DNA from: Candidatus Atribacteria bacterium
GTDB taxonomy: Bacteria > Atribacterota > JALVIU01
Direction of reading: 5' to 3'
Length of the DNA stretch: 11,406 nucleotides
Assembly: GCA_027028665.1 (NCBI GenBank)
Contig: JALVIU010000212.1
Coordinates: 1-11,406, forward strand
Position numbers and translations under genes: made by a program. The notes under the pieces are model-generated. The model saw nothing but the letters and a program-made list of their open reading frames with translations. It was not told where the DNA came from and ran no database searches. How positions within the stretch are numbered: the stretch's first letter is position 1; every line of letters starts with the position of its first letter. Of this stretch, positions 1 through 5,771 are shown piece by piece.

Positions 1-2
1 TA

Positions 3-608
3 TTAGCACTCATAGCCACAGCCACAGTTGCTGTTCTTACAAAAGAGGCTTATGCGCAAACTTTAGGTAGTGGCGGTCCTGTAGCCCTCTTTGCAAAGGG
101 ACTTGGACAATTTTTGGGCTATCTTGGTATACCTCAGAAGGTAGGTATTACTTTTGGATCCCTTACAGTTTCTGCATTCTTGCTTACATCTTTAGATACA
201 GCAACAAGACTTGGAAGATATGCATTTGAAGAGCTCTTCTCTGGCGTGCCATCTCTTTCCAACAGATATACAGCTACGCTTATAACAGTAATCGCAGGTG
301 GCGCACTTGCACTCTCTGGAAAATGGACTACTATTTGGCCAGTATTCGGTGCATCTAACCAGCTCCTAGCAGGACTTGCGCTCTTATCCGCTACAGTATG
401 GCTTGCGCATACCGGTAGAAAGAATTGGGCTACATTTTGGCCGATGGTATTTATGTTCATAGTAACTATTTCTGCTCTTATACTCCTTGCTGTAAATAAC
501 TATAAAGCAGGAAATTCATTGCTTGGCACTGTAGCACTTATCTTATTAGTACTTGCTCTATTTATGATTATCGAGGCGCTCTTTAAGAAGAAACCTCAAG
601 AGGCATAA
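3..608 (+). CDS. cstA: CstA-family carbon starvation / peptide-pyruvate transporter, C-terminal part
   Basis: The frame is open from base 3 at the window edge to the TAA at 606-608, so about 201 codons of the 3' end are present and the start lies outside. The stretch LTKEAYAQTLGSGGP, then FLLTSLDTATRLGRYAFEEL, then FGASNQLLAGLALL are hallmarks of the C-terminal half of CstA, an inner-membrane transporter linked to uptake of peptides or pyruvate under carbon limitation. At least four strongly hydrophobic segments follow one another, and the protein ends in a short basic/charged tail (FKKKPQEA). An in-frame TTG at 114 is not the real start, because the CstA signature continues unbroken upstream of it. 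A terminator hairpin follows directly, so this is the last gene of its transcript. Family assignment is firm; the substrate is not decided by sequence. Confidence 0.9.
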   Translation, partial: LALIATATVAVLTKEAYAQTLGSGGPVALFAKGLGQFLGYLGIPQKVGITFGSLTVSAFLLTSLDTATRLGRYAFEELFSGVPSLSNRYTATLITVIAGGALALSGKWTTIWPVFGASNQLLAGLALLSATVWLAHTGRKNWATFWPMVFMFIVTISALILLAVNNYKAGNSLLGTVALILLVLALFMIIEALFKKKPQEA

Positions 609-635
609 AAAAAGGGGGCATGTGCCCCCCTTTTT
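607..635. terminator. Bidirectional intrinsic terminator between cstA and the ArsA-like gene
   Basis: Seven A (607-613), GGGGGC (614-619), a four-base loop ATGT, GCCCCC (624-629), one extra C, then five T (631-635). Read on + it gives a GC stem followed by T5; read on - the same stem is followed by T7. It sits exactly between two convergent genes: the cstA stop codon is in the A-run and the stop codon of the minus-strand ATPase gene begins in the T-run. It therefore probably terminates both transcripts. Confidence 0.85.
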
Positions 636-1599
636 AGAAATATTTGGTAATTTCTTCTAATATCTCTATCCCATAAACATCTCTTTCTAATAAGGGAATA
701 TATGTAAGGATGAGATTGTTAAAATTTGTTTTTATAAGATTCAGGTATTCTTTTTCTACTTCTTTTCTCTTTCTAAGAAATTCTCCTGTCTTTTCGGGAA
801 GTATCCTATTTACTATTATACCTCCTATAGGTATCTTATATTTAGAGAGAATCTCTATGGCCTTTTTTGTCTCTATTATAGGAAGCCTCTCTGGATTTAG
901 TACAAATATATAAGAGGTAAATTCTTTATTTAAGAGTAGTTTTCTTGCATCCTGAAACTTTTGTTTTCTTACCTTTAAGATCCTGAGAATAGGATCATCA
1001 TCCATCCTTATATCTACACCTTCTTTTATCTTTTTTACGCTTTTCTTTAGAGAAAGCGCCACCCTTCTTTTCTTAAAAAGATTATCTATCCATTTTTCCA
1101 GGATCTCGGGCAGTGAGAGTAGTCTTAGTGTATGTCCTGTAGGCGCTGTGTCAAATACAATTATATCGTATGTTCCTTCATCAATTCTATTCATAAGTTC
1201 TATGAATTTATCAAATGTTGCCCCCTCTTCTGCTCCAGGAGAAAGATATGCAACATCTATTTGCCTTTTTATCTCATCCATGAGTATGGGACTTATAGTT
1301 TTTGAGAGACTATTTTTTATTCTATTTATGTAGTTTTTTGCCTCAAGCTCAGGGTCAATTTCTATACCCCATAGATTTTCCTTTATTAATTTTTCCCGGG
1401 GCCCAATATCTATCTTAAATATATCTCCTATAGAATGTGCAGGATCAGTAGAGACAAGTAAAACCCTTTTCCCACAGGATGAGGCGAAAATAGAAAAGGC
1501 AGAGGCAGATGTGGTCTTTCCTACCCCTCCTTTTCCCCCAAAAAATAAAAATTTTTTATTTAAAAACTGCTTCATTTTATTTTTATGGACTAAAGTCAT
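634..1599 (-). CDS. ArsA/GET3-family P-loop ATPase
   Basis: Cytosolic single-domain ATPase of about 321 aa. From the ATG at 1599: a deviant Walker A motif GGKGGVGKTT at residues 21-30, switch I STDPAHS at about 50-56, SPGAEEGATF at about 120-129, switch II FDTAPTGHTLRLLSLP at about 149-164, and the NPERLPIIET segment typical of the ArsA C-terminal half. The ATG at 1599 is chosen because AAAGGT lies 9 bases upstream; a TTG at 1608 and an ATG at 1575 are possible but less supported. The gene overlaps the upstream 99-aa gene by 17 bases, implying translational coupling. No ArsB, ArsR or ArsD neighbour is present and no CxxC pair of the GET3 type is visible (the single Cys is residue 42). Arsenite efflux and tail-anchored protein insertion are therefore both unproven; family membership is secure, function is not. 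Confidence 0.88.
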   Translation of the reverse strand: MTLVHKNKMKQFLNKKFLFFGGKGGVGKTTSASAFSIFASSCGKRVLLVSTDPAHSIGDIFKIDIGPREKLIKENLWGIEIDPELEAKNYINRIKNSLSKTISPILMDEIKRQIDVAYLSPGAEEGATFDKFIELMNRIDEGTYDIIVFDTAPTGHTLRLLSLPEILEKWIDNLFKKRRVALSLKKSVKKIKEGVDIRMDDDPILRILKVRKQKFQDARKLLLNKEFTSYIFVLNPERLPIIETKKAIEILSKYKIPIGGIIVNRILPEKTGEFLRKRKEVEKEYLNLIKTNFNNLILTYIPLLERDVYGIEILEEITKYF

Positions 1600-1882
1600 G
1601 CTTACCAAACCTTTCTGAGAGTACCTCTCTCTTTCTTAGCATTCTTGTCTCCCAATTTTCCATATCTTCTGCTATGTAAGGTAGAAGTTCCATGGTATAA
1701 TAAGACACAGGATTAGGAATCCCTAACAAATCAGAAAACAAAAGAAGCATATATAAATCTTCCTGCTCATATGCTTCTTTTTCCAGAAGATCAACAGCAG
1801 ATTCTATAAAAAATCCGTACATAAAATCTTTGATATCTATAATAACTCTCTTTATTTTATCTACAATCTCTGTTTTTTGCAT
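1583..1882 (-). CDS. Small helical protein coupled to the ArsA-like ATPase, function unknown
   Basis: A 99-aa protein with no cysteines. It is predicted mostly helical: an amphipathic N-terminal helix, a Glu-rich stretch (LLEKEAYEQEDLYMLLLF), a hydrophobic LLGIPNPVSYYTMELLPY core at about residues 52-69, and a charged C-terminus. I do not recognise a named domain. From memory, short proteins with a similar GIPNP-x-SYYT-x-ELLPY core occur next to ArsA-family ATPases in other bacteria; this is unverified. The start at 1882 is supported by a consensus promoter whose -10 box ends six bases before the ATG, so the mRNA is probably leaderless; there is no room for a Shine-Dalgarno site. Its 3' end overlaps the ATPase gene, which argues for a joint role, for example as an ATPase partner or client. 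Confidence 0.8.
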   Translation of the reverse strand: MQKTEIVDKIKRVIIDIKDFMYGFFIESAVDLLEKEAYEQEDLYMLLLFSDLLGIPNPVSYYTMELLPYIAEDMENWETRMLRKREVLSERFGKHDFSP

Positions 1883-1888
1883 GGTAAA

Positions 1889-1917
1889 ATTATAACATGT
1901 AATTTATTATTTTTCAA
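1889..1917 (-). promoter_or_regulatory. Sigma-70-type promoter giving a predicted leaderless mRNA
   Basis: On the minus strand TTGAAA (1917-1912), a 17-base spacer, then a perfect TATAAT (1894-1889), then TTTACC and the ATG at 1882. A start point about seven bases past the -10 box falls on or next to the A of the ATG. This is the promoter of the 99-aa gene and ArsA-like ATPase unit. The box match is direct; the leaderless state is inferred. Confidence 0.85.
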
Positions 1918-1945
1918 CGATAAGTTCTTTAAAGGAGGAACTACT

Positions 1946-2590
1946 ATGGGATCACCGAGAAGTAAAGTGGAGGTAAAAGGTTTTGAGGCAAAATATTACG
2001 ATTTTCTTATGGATATATTAACTTTTGGGGCCTATAAAAAGACAATGGAGAAAGCTATTGAGCTTATGGGTATAAGTGAGAATGATAAGATTTTAGACCT
2101 CGGATCAGGTACTGGTAGAAATGCCTGTATTATGAGGAAATATATAAAGGACCAGGGAGAAATTGTGGGGCTTGATATATCTGATATTATGATAGAAAAA
2201 TCGAAAAAGAGATGTAGAAACTATGATAATGTTCGATTTGAAAAAGCAAGAATAGAAGAAGAACTTCCATATAGAGAGTATTTCGACAAGGCCTTTATCT
2301 CTTTTGTACTTCATGGATTTGAGCAAGAGGATAGAGAAAAAATTTTGAAAAATATACATTTTGCACTAAAACCTAAAGGAGAGCTTTTCATTTTGGATTA
2401 TACTCATGCACATCCAAGAGAGGTGCAGGGTATATATAAAATATTTTTAACCAAATTAGAATGCCCTTTGGCATATGAATTTGTAATATTGGATCAAGAG
2501 GCCTTTCTTAAGGAGTTTGGTTTCTCTAATTTCTCCTATAACTATTTCTTCTATAAAAGGGTAAATCTTTTAAAGGCTATCAAAAATTAA
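1946..2590 (+). CDS. Class I SAM-dependent methyltransferase (UbiE-like)
   Basis: A 214-aa protein with the Rossmann-type methyltransferase order. Motif I ILDLGSGTGRN is at residues 49-59, the acidic ribose-binding end of strand 2 is GLDIS at 75-79, the motif IV region holds FDKAFISFVLHGF, and post-motif LKPKGELFILDYTH follows. The frame stays open upstream to an ATG at 1877, but the ATG at 1946 is chosen because AAAGGAGG (1931-1938) lies seven bases before it and the upstream stretch has no family-like sequence. The substrate cannot be told; UbiE/COQ5-type enzymes methylate quinone rings, but many relatives act on other small molecules. It is divergent from the ArsA-like unit across a 63-base gap with no convincing plus-strand promoter hexamers. 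No terminator separates it from the sigma factor gene 40 bases downstream, so they may be cotranscribed. Confidence 0.85.
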   Translation: MGSPRSKVEVKGFEAKYYDFLMDILTFGAYKKTMEKAIELMGISENDKILDLGSGTGRNACIMRKYIKDQGEIVGLDISDIMIEKSKKRCRNYDNVRFEKARIEEELPYREYFDKAFISFVLHGFEQEDREKILKNIHFALKPKGELFILDYTHAHPREVQGIYKIFLTKLECPLAYEFVILDQEAFLKEFGFSNFSYNYFFYKRVNLLKAIKN

Positions 2591-2630
2591 TTTTACCTTT
2601 TTTGAAATTGGGAATCTAATAAAGTAGAAA

Positions 2631-3176
2631 ATGAAAACCGATGAAGAGCTTATTGAAAAAATTAAAGATGGTAATATAGCTGCTTTTGAAGAGATAATAA
2701 CAAGATATAAAGCGAAGATTTATAAAATTATTTTTAGTATTATTAGAGATCCTCAAGATGCAGAAGATCTGGTACAGGAGGTCTTTATTAAGGTATATAA
2801 TTCTATTAGAAAATTTCGGGGAAGATCGCGCTTTTATACATGGTTATATCGAATAACAGTAAATGTAGCTCTCAATTATCTTAGAAAGAATAAAAAGAAC
2901 CTGGAGTTTATAGATGATATCGGATTTTCTTTAAAGGAGAGAGAAATAGAAGAACATATATATACGCAAGAGATTGTGAAAGAGATATTTGATTTGGCAA
3001 ATGCCCTGCCAAAGAAGGAAAAATTGATCTTTATTTTGAAATTTCAAAATGGTCTATCTAATAAAGAGATAAGTGAGGTGCTGGGTCTTTCACGGGATAG
3101 TGTTAAGGCTAATCTGTATCATGCATTAAAAAAGATGAGAAAATCTCTTAGAGAGAAGGGATTTTTGGGGGATTAG
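2631..3176 (+). CDS. ECF-type (group 4) RNA polymerase sigma factor
   Basis: A 181-aa protein with only sigma regions 2 and 4, as in extracytoplasmic-function sigma factors. Region 2 covers about residues 15-88, with the core-binding motif DPQDAEDLVQEVFIKVY and the promoter-melting segment FYTWLYRITVNVALNYLRK. A variable linker follows (about 90-120). Region 4 covers about 122-173, with LPKKEKLIFILKF and the helix-turn-helix LSNKEISEVLGLSRDSVKANL. The start fits the usual ECF N-terminus (DEELIEKIKDGN-x-x-AFEE), yet no good Shine-Dalgarno sequence precedes the ATG. A TTGAAA at 2602-2607 is present but its paired -10 region (TAGAAA) abuts the start codon, so a dedicated promoter is not established. 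The next gene starts two bases after the stop and encodes the likely anti-sigma factor. Confidence 0.93.
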   Translation: MKTDEELIEKIKDGNIAAFEEIITRYKAKIYKIIFSIIRDPQDAEDLVQEVFIKVYNSIRKFRGRSRFYTWLYRITVNVALNYLRKNKKNLEFIDDIGFSLKEREIEEHIYTQEIVKEIFDLANALPKKEKLIFILKFQNGLSNKEISEVLGLSRDSVKANLYHALKKMRKSLREKGFLGD

Positions 3177-3178
3177 TT

Positions 3179-3571
3179 ATGGATAAAAAGGAGTTTAGGG
3201 ATCTAAGATTTATAATGTCGGTCCTTGATAAGTCGAGAAAGAAAGATATAGAGGTACCAGAACTTGAAAATTTAGAATCTGAGGTATTAAGACAGGTAGA
3301 GGTAAGAGAATTAAAAAAAGAGATAAATATTTTAAGAAGACTAGAGTACGGCTTGGTTATAGGTATTTTTCTTTTATTTGTTTTATTATTTCCTCGAGGA
3401 ATGTATGACAGGATAAAGAGCTCTTATCCTGGAACTACTATAGCATCATCAAGTATTGAAGATGTTATATATGAGGTACAAAGAGAGATAAGTTCATATC
3501 TGGATGAGGAATATGAATTGAATTCTCTGGGTTTAGAGAACATGCTTTTGGATTATGAAGATACTTACTAA
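3179..3571 (+). CDS. Putative single-pass membrane anti-sigma factor
   Basis: A 130-aa protein with a charged cytosolic N-terminus (about residues 1-56, helical and rich in Lys and Glu). One transmembrane segment follows at about 57-72 (YGLVIGIFLLFVLLFP), then a Ser/Glu/Tyr-rich extracytoplasmic tail of about 55 residues. There is no zinc-binding HxxxCxxC motif, so it is not of the ZAS type and its sequence alone does not prove the role. The call rests on topology, size and position immediately after an ECF sigma gene with a two-base gap. By analogy the N-terminus would hold the sigma factor at the membrane until an envelope signal releases it. An alternative is an unrelated small membrane protein. 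Confidence 0.65.
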   Translation: MDKKEFRDLRFIMSVLDKSRKKDIEVPELENLESEVLRQVEVRELKKEINILRRLEYGLVIGIFLLFVLLFPRGMYDRIKSSYPGTTIASSSIEDVIYEVQREISSYLDEEYELNSLGLENMLLDYEDTY

Positions 3572-3583
3572 GGAGGTGTTAAT

Positions 3584-4102
3584 ATGAAGAGAAATATAGT
3601 TTTGTTTCTTGTGGTAAGCTTTATAGTATTAAGTTTGGGGACTCTTGCTATGGCACAGCCTAAAAATGTACCTGAAAGACCTCAAAAACCTTTAATTGGT
3701 AAAGATGGAGAGTTTGTAGAGGTATTATGGCTATGGGAGTTGACCAAGGCCTTAAATTTAAATGAAGAAAAGCTTGCACTACTCATTCCTAAGCTCAAGA
3801 AATTTAATGATTTAAGAAAAGAGACTGCACAGGCGAGGAAAAAGACCTTATTTGAGTTAAGAGATGCTCTAAAGAATAATAAAGACGATGCCACTATAGA
3901 GGCTATTTTGGGCAAATTGGATAAATTAGAAAAGGATTTTCTAAAACAGAGAGAGGCTATAGAACAGGAGATAAAATCTGTACTTACTGTAAAGGAATGG
4001 GCACAGTATATTCTCTTAAGAGAAAACTTTGAGAGAAAACTCAAGGCCTTTTTATTAAATAATGCAAAATTAAGGGAAAAGAAGATCCCCAAAAAAAGAT
4101 AA
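3584..4102 (+). CDS. Secreted Spy/CpxP/ZraP-like helical protein
   Basis: A 172-aa protein with a clear signal peptide: KR at the N-terminus, a hydrophobic core at about residues 5-21, and a likely signal peptidase I site AMA/QP after residue 24. The mature part is almost wholly helical and highly charged. LNLNEEKLALLIPKLKKF at about 57-74 and SVLTVKEWAQYILLRENF at about 132-149 are placed like the two LTxxQ-type helices of the Spy/CpxP/ZraP superfamily. These are extracytoplasmic chaperones or metal sensors. There are no cysteines and almost no histidines, so metal sensing is less likely than a chaperone or misfolding sensor. A strong SD (AAGGAGG) overlaps the stop of the anti-sigma gene. 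As third gene after a sigma/anti-sigma pair it may be the signal input or the main output. Similarity is by motif and shape only. Confidence 0.65.
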   Translation: MKRNIVLFLVVSFIVLSLGTLAMAQPKNVPERPQKPLIGKDGEFVEVLWLWELTKALNLNEEKLALLIPKLKKFNDLRKETAQARKKTLFELRDALKNNKDDATIEAILGKLDKLEKDFLKQREAIEQEIKSVLTVKEWAQYILLRENFERKLKAFLLNNAKLREKKIPKKR

Positions 4103-4112
4103 TAGACCTCAT

Positions 4113-4144
4113 AAAAAAAGAGAGGGTTATCCCTCTCTTTTTTT
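4113..4144 (+). terminator. Strong intrinsic terminator after the sigma module
   Basis: A7 (4113-4119), GAGAGGG (4120-4126), loop TTAT, CCCTCTC (4131-4137), T7 (4138-4144). The seven GC-containing pairs can be extended by seven A-T pairs, giving a perfect 14-bp hairpin with a U-run. It separates the methyltransferase/sigma unit from the metal operon and is symmetric enough to work in both directions. Confidence 0.92.
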
Positions 4145-4172
4145 ATTTCCCCAGAAATTCTACTTTATGGTA

Positions 4173-4201
4173 TTGACTAAATTGTAAAACAGAAGTATAA
4201 T
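4173..4201 (+). promoter_or_regulatory. Sigma-70-type promoter of the ten-gene metal operon
   Basis: TTGACT (4173-4178), a 17-base spacer (4179-4195), TATAAT (4196-4201). A second overlapping TATAAT starts at 4201 but would give a 22-base spacer. The predicted start is near 4208, leaving a leader of about 20 bases. It is the only clear promoter before the gene chain that runs to 10859. Confidence 0.88.
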
Positions 4202-4211
4202 ATAATCAGAA

Positions 4212-4225
4212 TTAGGAGAGCCTAA
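4212..4225. promoter_or_regulatory. DtxR/IdeR-like operator overlapping the ribosome binding site
   Basis: A palindrome TTAGG-AGAG-CCTAA just downstream of the predicted transcription start. Read as 19 bases (4212-4230), it matches the DtxR/IdeR consensus TTAGGTTAGCCTAACCTAA (from memory) at 15 positions. The centre AGGAGAG (4214-4220) is also the Shine-Dalgarno site, eight bases before the ATG at 4229 of a DtxR-family gene. This suggests negative autoregulation by blocking initiation or promoter escape. Confidence 0.75.
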
Positions 4226-4228
4226 CTT

Positions 4229-4648
4229 ATGATTACAAGGAATATAGAAGACTATTTAGAATCTATCTTAATATTGGAAAGAGAATTGGGATATGCGCGG
4301 GTAAGTGATATTGCCAAAAGGCTTGGTATTACTTACCCAAGTGTATCTGAGATGATGAAAAAATTGGGGGAGTTTGGATATATTAACTATAGAAGATATG
4401 GAAAGATACTGCTTACAGATCTTGGAAGAGAGATTGCAAAAGATGTAGAAAAAAGACACAATCTCTGGGTTTCTTTTCTTACATCTTTAGGAATAGATAT
4501 AGAAAAAGCAAAAAAAGATGCCTGTAGATTAGAGCATGATATATCTAAATCCTCTGTAGAGAAGTTAAGTAAATTTTTAGATTATGTACTAAACACAGAA
4601 GAGGGAAGAGAATTCCTTCAAAAATTTTCTCAAGAAAAGAGGAGGTAA
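4229..4648 (+). CDS. DtxR/MntR-family metal-dependent transcriptional repressor
   Basis: A 139-aa protein, the length of MntR, with no C-terminal SH3-like domain. The N-terminal winged helix-turn-helix (about residues 22-63; ARVSDIAKRLGITYPSVSEM) is followed by the helical dimerisation/metal domain. Aligned by eye to Bacillus MntR, the ligand positions read D8, E11, H77, C99, E102 and H103. Thus D8 is MntR-like, while C99 replaces the MntR Glu and corresponds to the DtxR/IdeR ligand Cys102. The metal could be Fe(II) or Mn(II); the presence of feoAB in the same operon favours Fe(II). A consensus promoter and a DtxR-type palindrome precede the gene, consistent with autoregulation. Family assignment is secure, metal identity is inferred. 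Confidence 0.92.
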   Translation: MITRNIEDYLESILILERELGYARVSDIAKRLGITYPSVSEMMKKLGEFGYINYRRYGKILLTDLGREIAKDVEKRHNLWVSFLTSLGIDIEKAKKDACRLEHDISKSSVEKLSKFLDYVLNTEEGREFLQKFSQEKRR

Positions 4649-4654
4649 ATAGAT

Positions 4655-5443
4655 TTGGGTGCAAAGATTAATATGGGATTTTCCTTGGGAAGTTTAAAGA
4701 ATGAGCTTATAAAAAATACAATAGCTGTTGCAAGTGGAAAAGGAGGGGTAGGTAAGTCTTCTGTCTCTGCGCTTCTCTCAGTATTTTTAAGAAAAAAGGG
4801 CTATAGAGTAGGACTTATGGATGCAGATATCACAGGTCCAAGTATCCCAAGGATGTTTGGTTCATCTGGAAAGCCTTATGTTGTTGACAACAAGATCCAG
4901 CCAGTAATTACAAAAACTGGGATAAAGATGATCTCTCTGAACCTTTTTTTAGATAATGAGGATGACCCTGTTATATGGAGAGGACCATTAATTACAAAGA
5001 CGATCAAACAGTTTTGGGAAGATGTAGATTGGGATGAATTGGATTTTATGATTATAGACCTTCCACCTGGGACATCTGATGCTACACTTACTGTAGCCCA
5101 GAGCATCCCCCTTACAGGCATGGTACTTGTAACATCTCCACAGGAACTTGCCCTTATGATAGTAAAAAAGGCATTAGGCATGGCAGAGAGAATGAATATA
5201 AAACTTTTAGGGGTTGTCGAAAATATGAGCTATGTTGTCTGTCCTAAGTGTGGAGAGAAGATCTCCATTTTTGGAGAAGGAAAGGCAGAAGAAGCTGCTT
5301 TGGAAAGAGGTATTCCGTTTTTCGGCAAGCTTCCTATTGATCCTGTTTTTTCTAAGTTATGTGATGAAGGAAAGGTTGAGGAATTTGATTTAGAGTCCTT
5401 TAATGAAGTAGGAGAGAAATTTTTGAAAAATTTTGATAAATAA
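4655..5443 (+). CDS. mrp: Mrp/ApbC/NBP35-family Fe-S cluster carrier ATPase
   Basis: A 262-aa cytosolic P-loop ATPase expected to bind a bridging [4Fe-4S] cluster at its dimer interface and pass it to apoproteins. Visible motifs: deviant Walker A SGKGGVGKSS (residues 27-36), DADITGPSIPRMFG (57-70), switch II DLPPGTSDATLT (136-147), ENMSY, and the cluster-ligand pair CPKC at 197-200. The start is a TTG at 4655: AGGAGGT, which overlaps the regulator's stop codon, is eight bases upstream, whereas the next ATG (4673) is too far from any SD. It lacks the N-terminal MIP18-like domain seen in longer Mrp proteins. Six bases separate it from the regulator gene. Loading of Fe-S proteins encoded downstream is a reasonable inference. 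Confidence 0.93.
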   Translation: MGAKINMGFSLGSLKNELIKNTIAVASGKGGVGKSSVSALLSVFLRKKGYRVGLMDADITGPSIPRMFGSSGKPYVVDNKIQPVITKTGIKMISLNLFLDNEDDPVIWRGPLITKTIKQFWEDVDWDELDFMIIDLPPGTSDATLTVAQSIPLTGMVLVTSPQELALMIVKKALGMAERMNIKLLGVVENMSYVVCPKCGEKISIFGEGKAEEAALERGIPFFGKLPIDPVFSKLCDEGKVEEFDLESFNEVGEKFLKNFDK

Positions 5444-5460
5444 AAGAGGAGGTGGATCTT

Positions 5461-5769
5461 ATGTGGTTTGGATGGAATGGATACGGATGGGGCCCGTGGG
5501 GACCTAATTTTGGTCCGATGTATGGACCTTATGGATATGGTTATGGGCCAGGTCCCTATTATGGTCCTGGGTATGGGGCACAGTACAATCCTGGATATAA
5601 TACTCAATATAATACTGGGTATAATGGTGGGTATAATCCTGGATGGGAAGAGCCATATGACTATAGAAAGATGGAGCTTATGGCCTTAAAAGAGGAATTG
5701 AATTTTATGTCTTATAGAGTAAATGAAATACTGAATAGAATAGATGAATTAGAAAGGGAGATGAGGTAA
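5461..5769 (+). CDS. Gly/Tyr/Asn/Pro-rich protein with C-terminal coiled coil (DUF5320-like)
   Basis: A 102-aa protein in two parts. Residues 1 to about 62 are low complexity, rich in Gly, Tyr, Pro, Asn and Trp (WGPWGPNFGPMYGPYGYGYG), and include a tetrapeptide repeat of the form xYNx. Residues about 68-102 form a charged amphipathic helix likely to be a coiled coil (LKEELNFMSYRVNEIL, then RIDELEREMR). This shape recalls the small DUF5320-type proteins found beside NifX/Mrp genes in anaerobes; that match is by general appearance. The ATG at 5461 is chosen because AGGAGGT is seven bases upstream; an in-frame GTG at 5452 lies inside that SD. There are no cysteines, so it is more likely a scaffold or oligomerising partner than a metal binder. 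Confidence 0.72.
   Translation: MWFGWNGYGWGPWGPNFGPMYGPYGYGYGPGPYYGPGYGAQYNPGYNTQYNTGYNGGYNPGWEEPYDYRKMELMALKEELNFMSYRVNEILNRIDELEREMR
5581..5640 (+). repeat. Five tandem 12-bp units encoding a tetrapeptide repeat
   Basis: Five in-frame 12-bp units encode QYNP, GYNT, QYNT, GYNG and GYNP. The Tyr-Asn codons place the hexamer TATAAT at 5596, 5608, 5620 and 5632, exactly 12 bases apart; the first unit has TACAAT instead. The repeat lies within the Gly/Tyr/Asn-rich gene and could change length by slippage or recombination in steps of four residues without frameshift. Confidence 0.85.
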
Positions 5770-5771
5770 TT

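Noticed and set aside
114-608. A separate short membrane protein beginning at the TTG at 114
   Set aside because: CstA signature residues continue in the same frame upstream to the window edge, so this is the tail of a longer gene.
634-1882. Arsenic resistance operon
   Set aside because: No arsR, arsB, acr3, arsC or arsD is adjacent, and the ATPase is a single-domain form; only the ArsA/GET3 family name links it to arsenic.
1877-1945. N-terminal extension of the methyltransferase from the ATG at 1877
   Set aside because: The ATG at 1946 has a perfect SD seven bases upstream, and the extension lies over the divergent promoter region and has no methyltransferase features.
2602-2630. TTGAAA, 17-base spacer and TAGAAA directly before the sigma factor gene, or an ECF-type autoregulatory promoter there
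   Set aside because: The -10 candidate abuts the ATG, so transcription would start inside the gene, and no ECF-type -35/-10 pair with proper spacing can be placed. Read-through from the methyltransferase gene is simpler.
4201-4206. Second TATAAT overlapping the operon promoter
   Set aside because: It would leave a 22-base spacer to TTGACT; the first TATAAT has the ideal 17.
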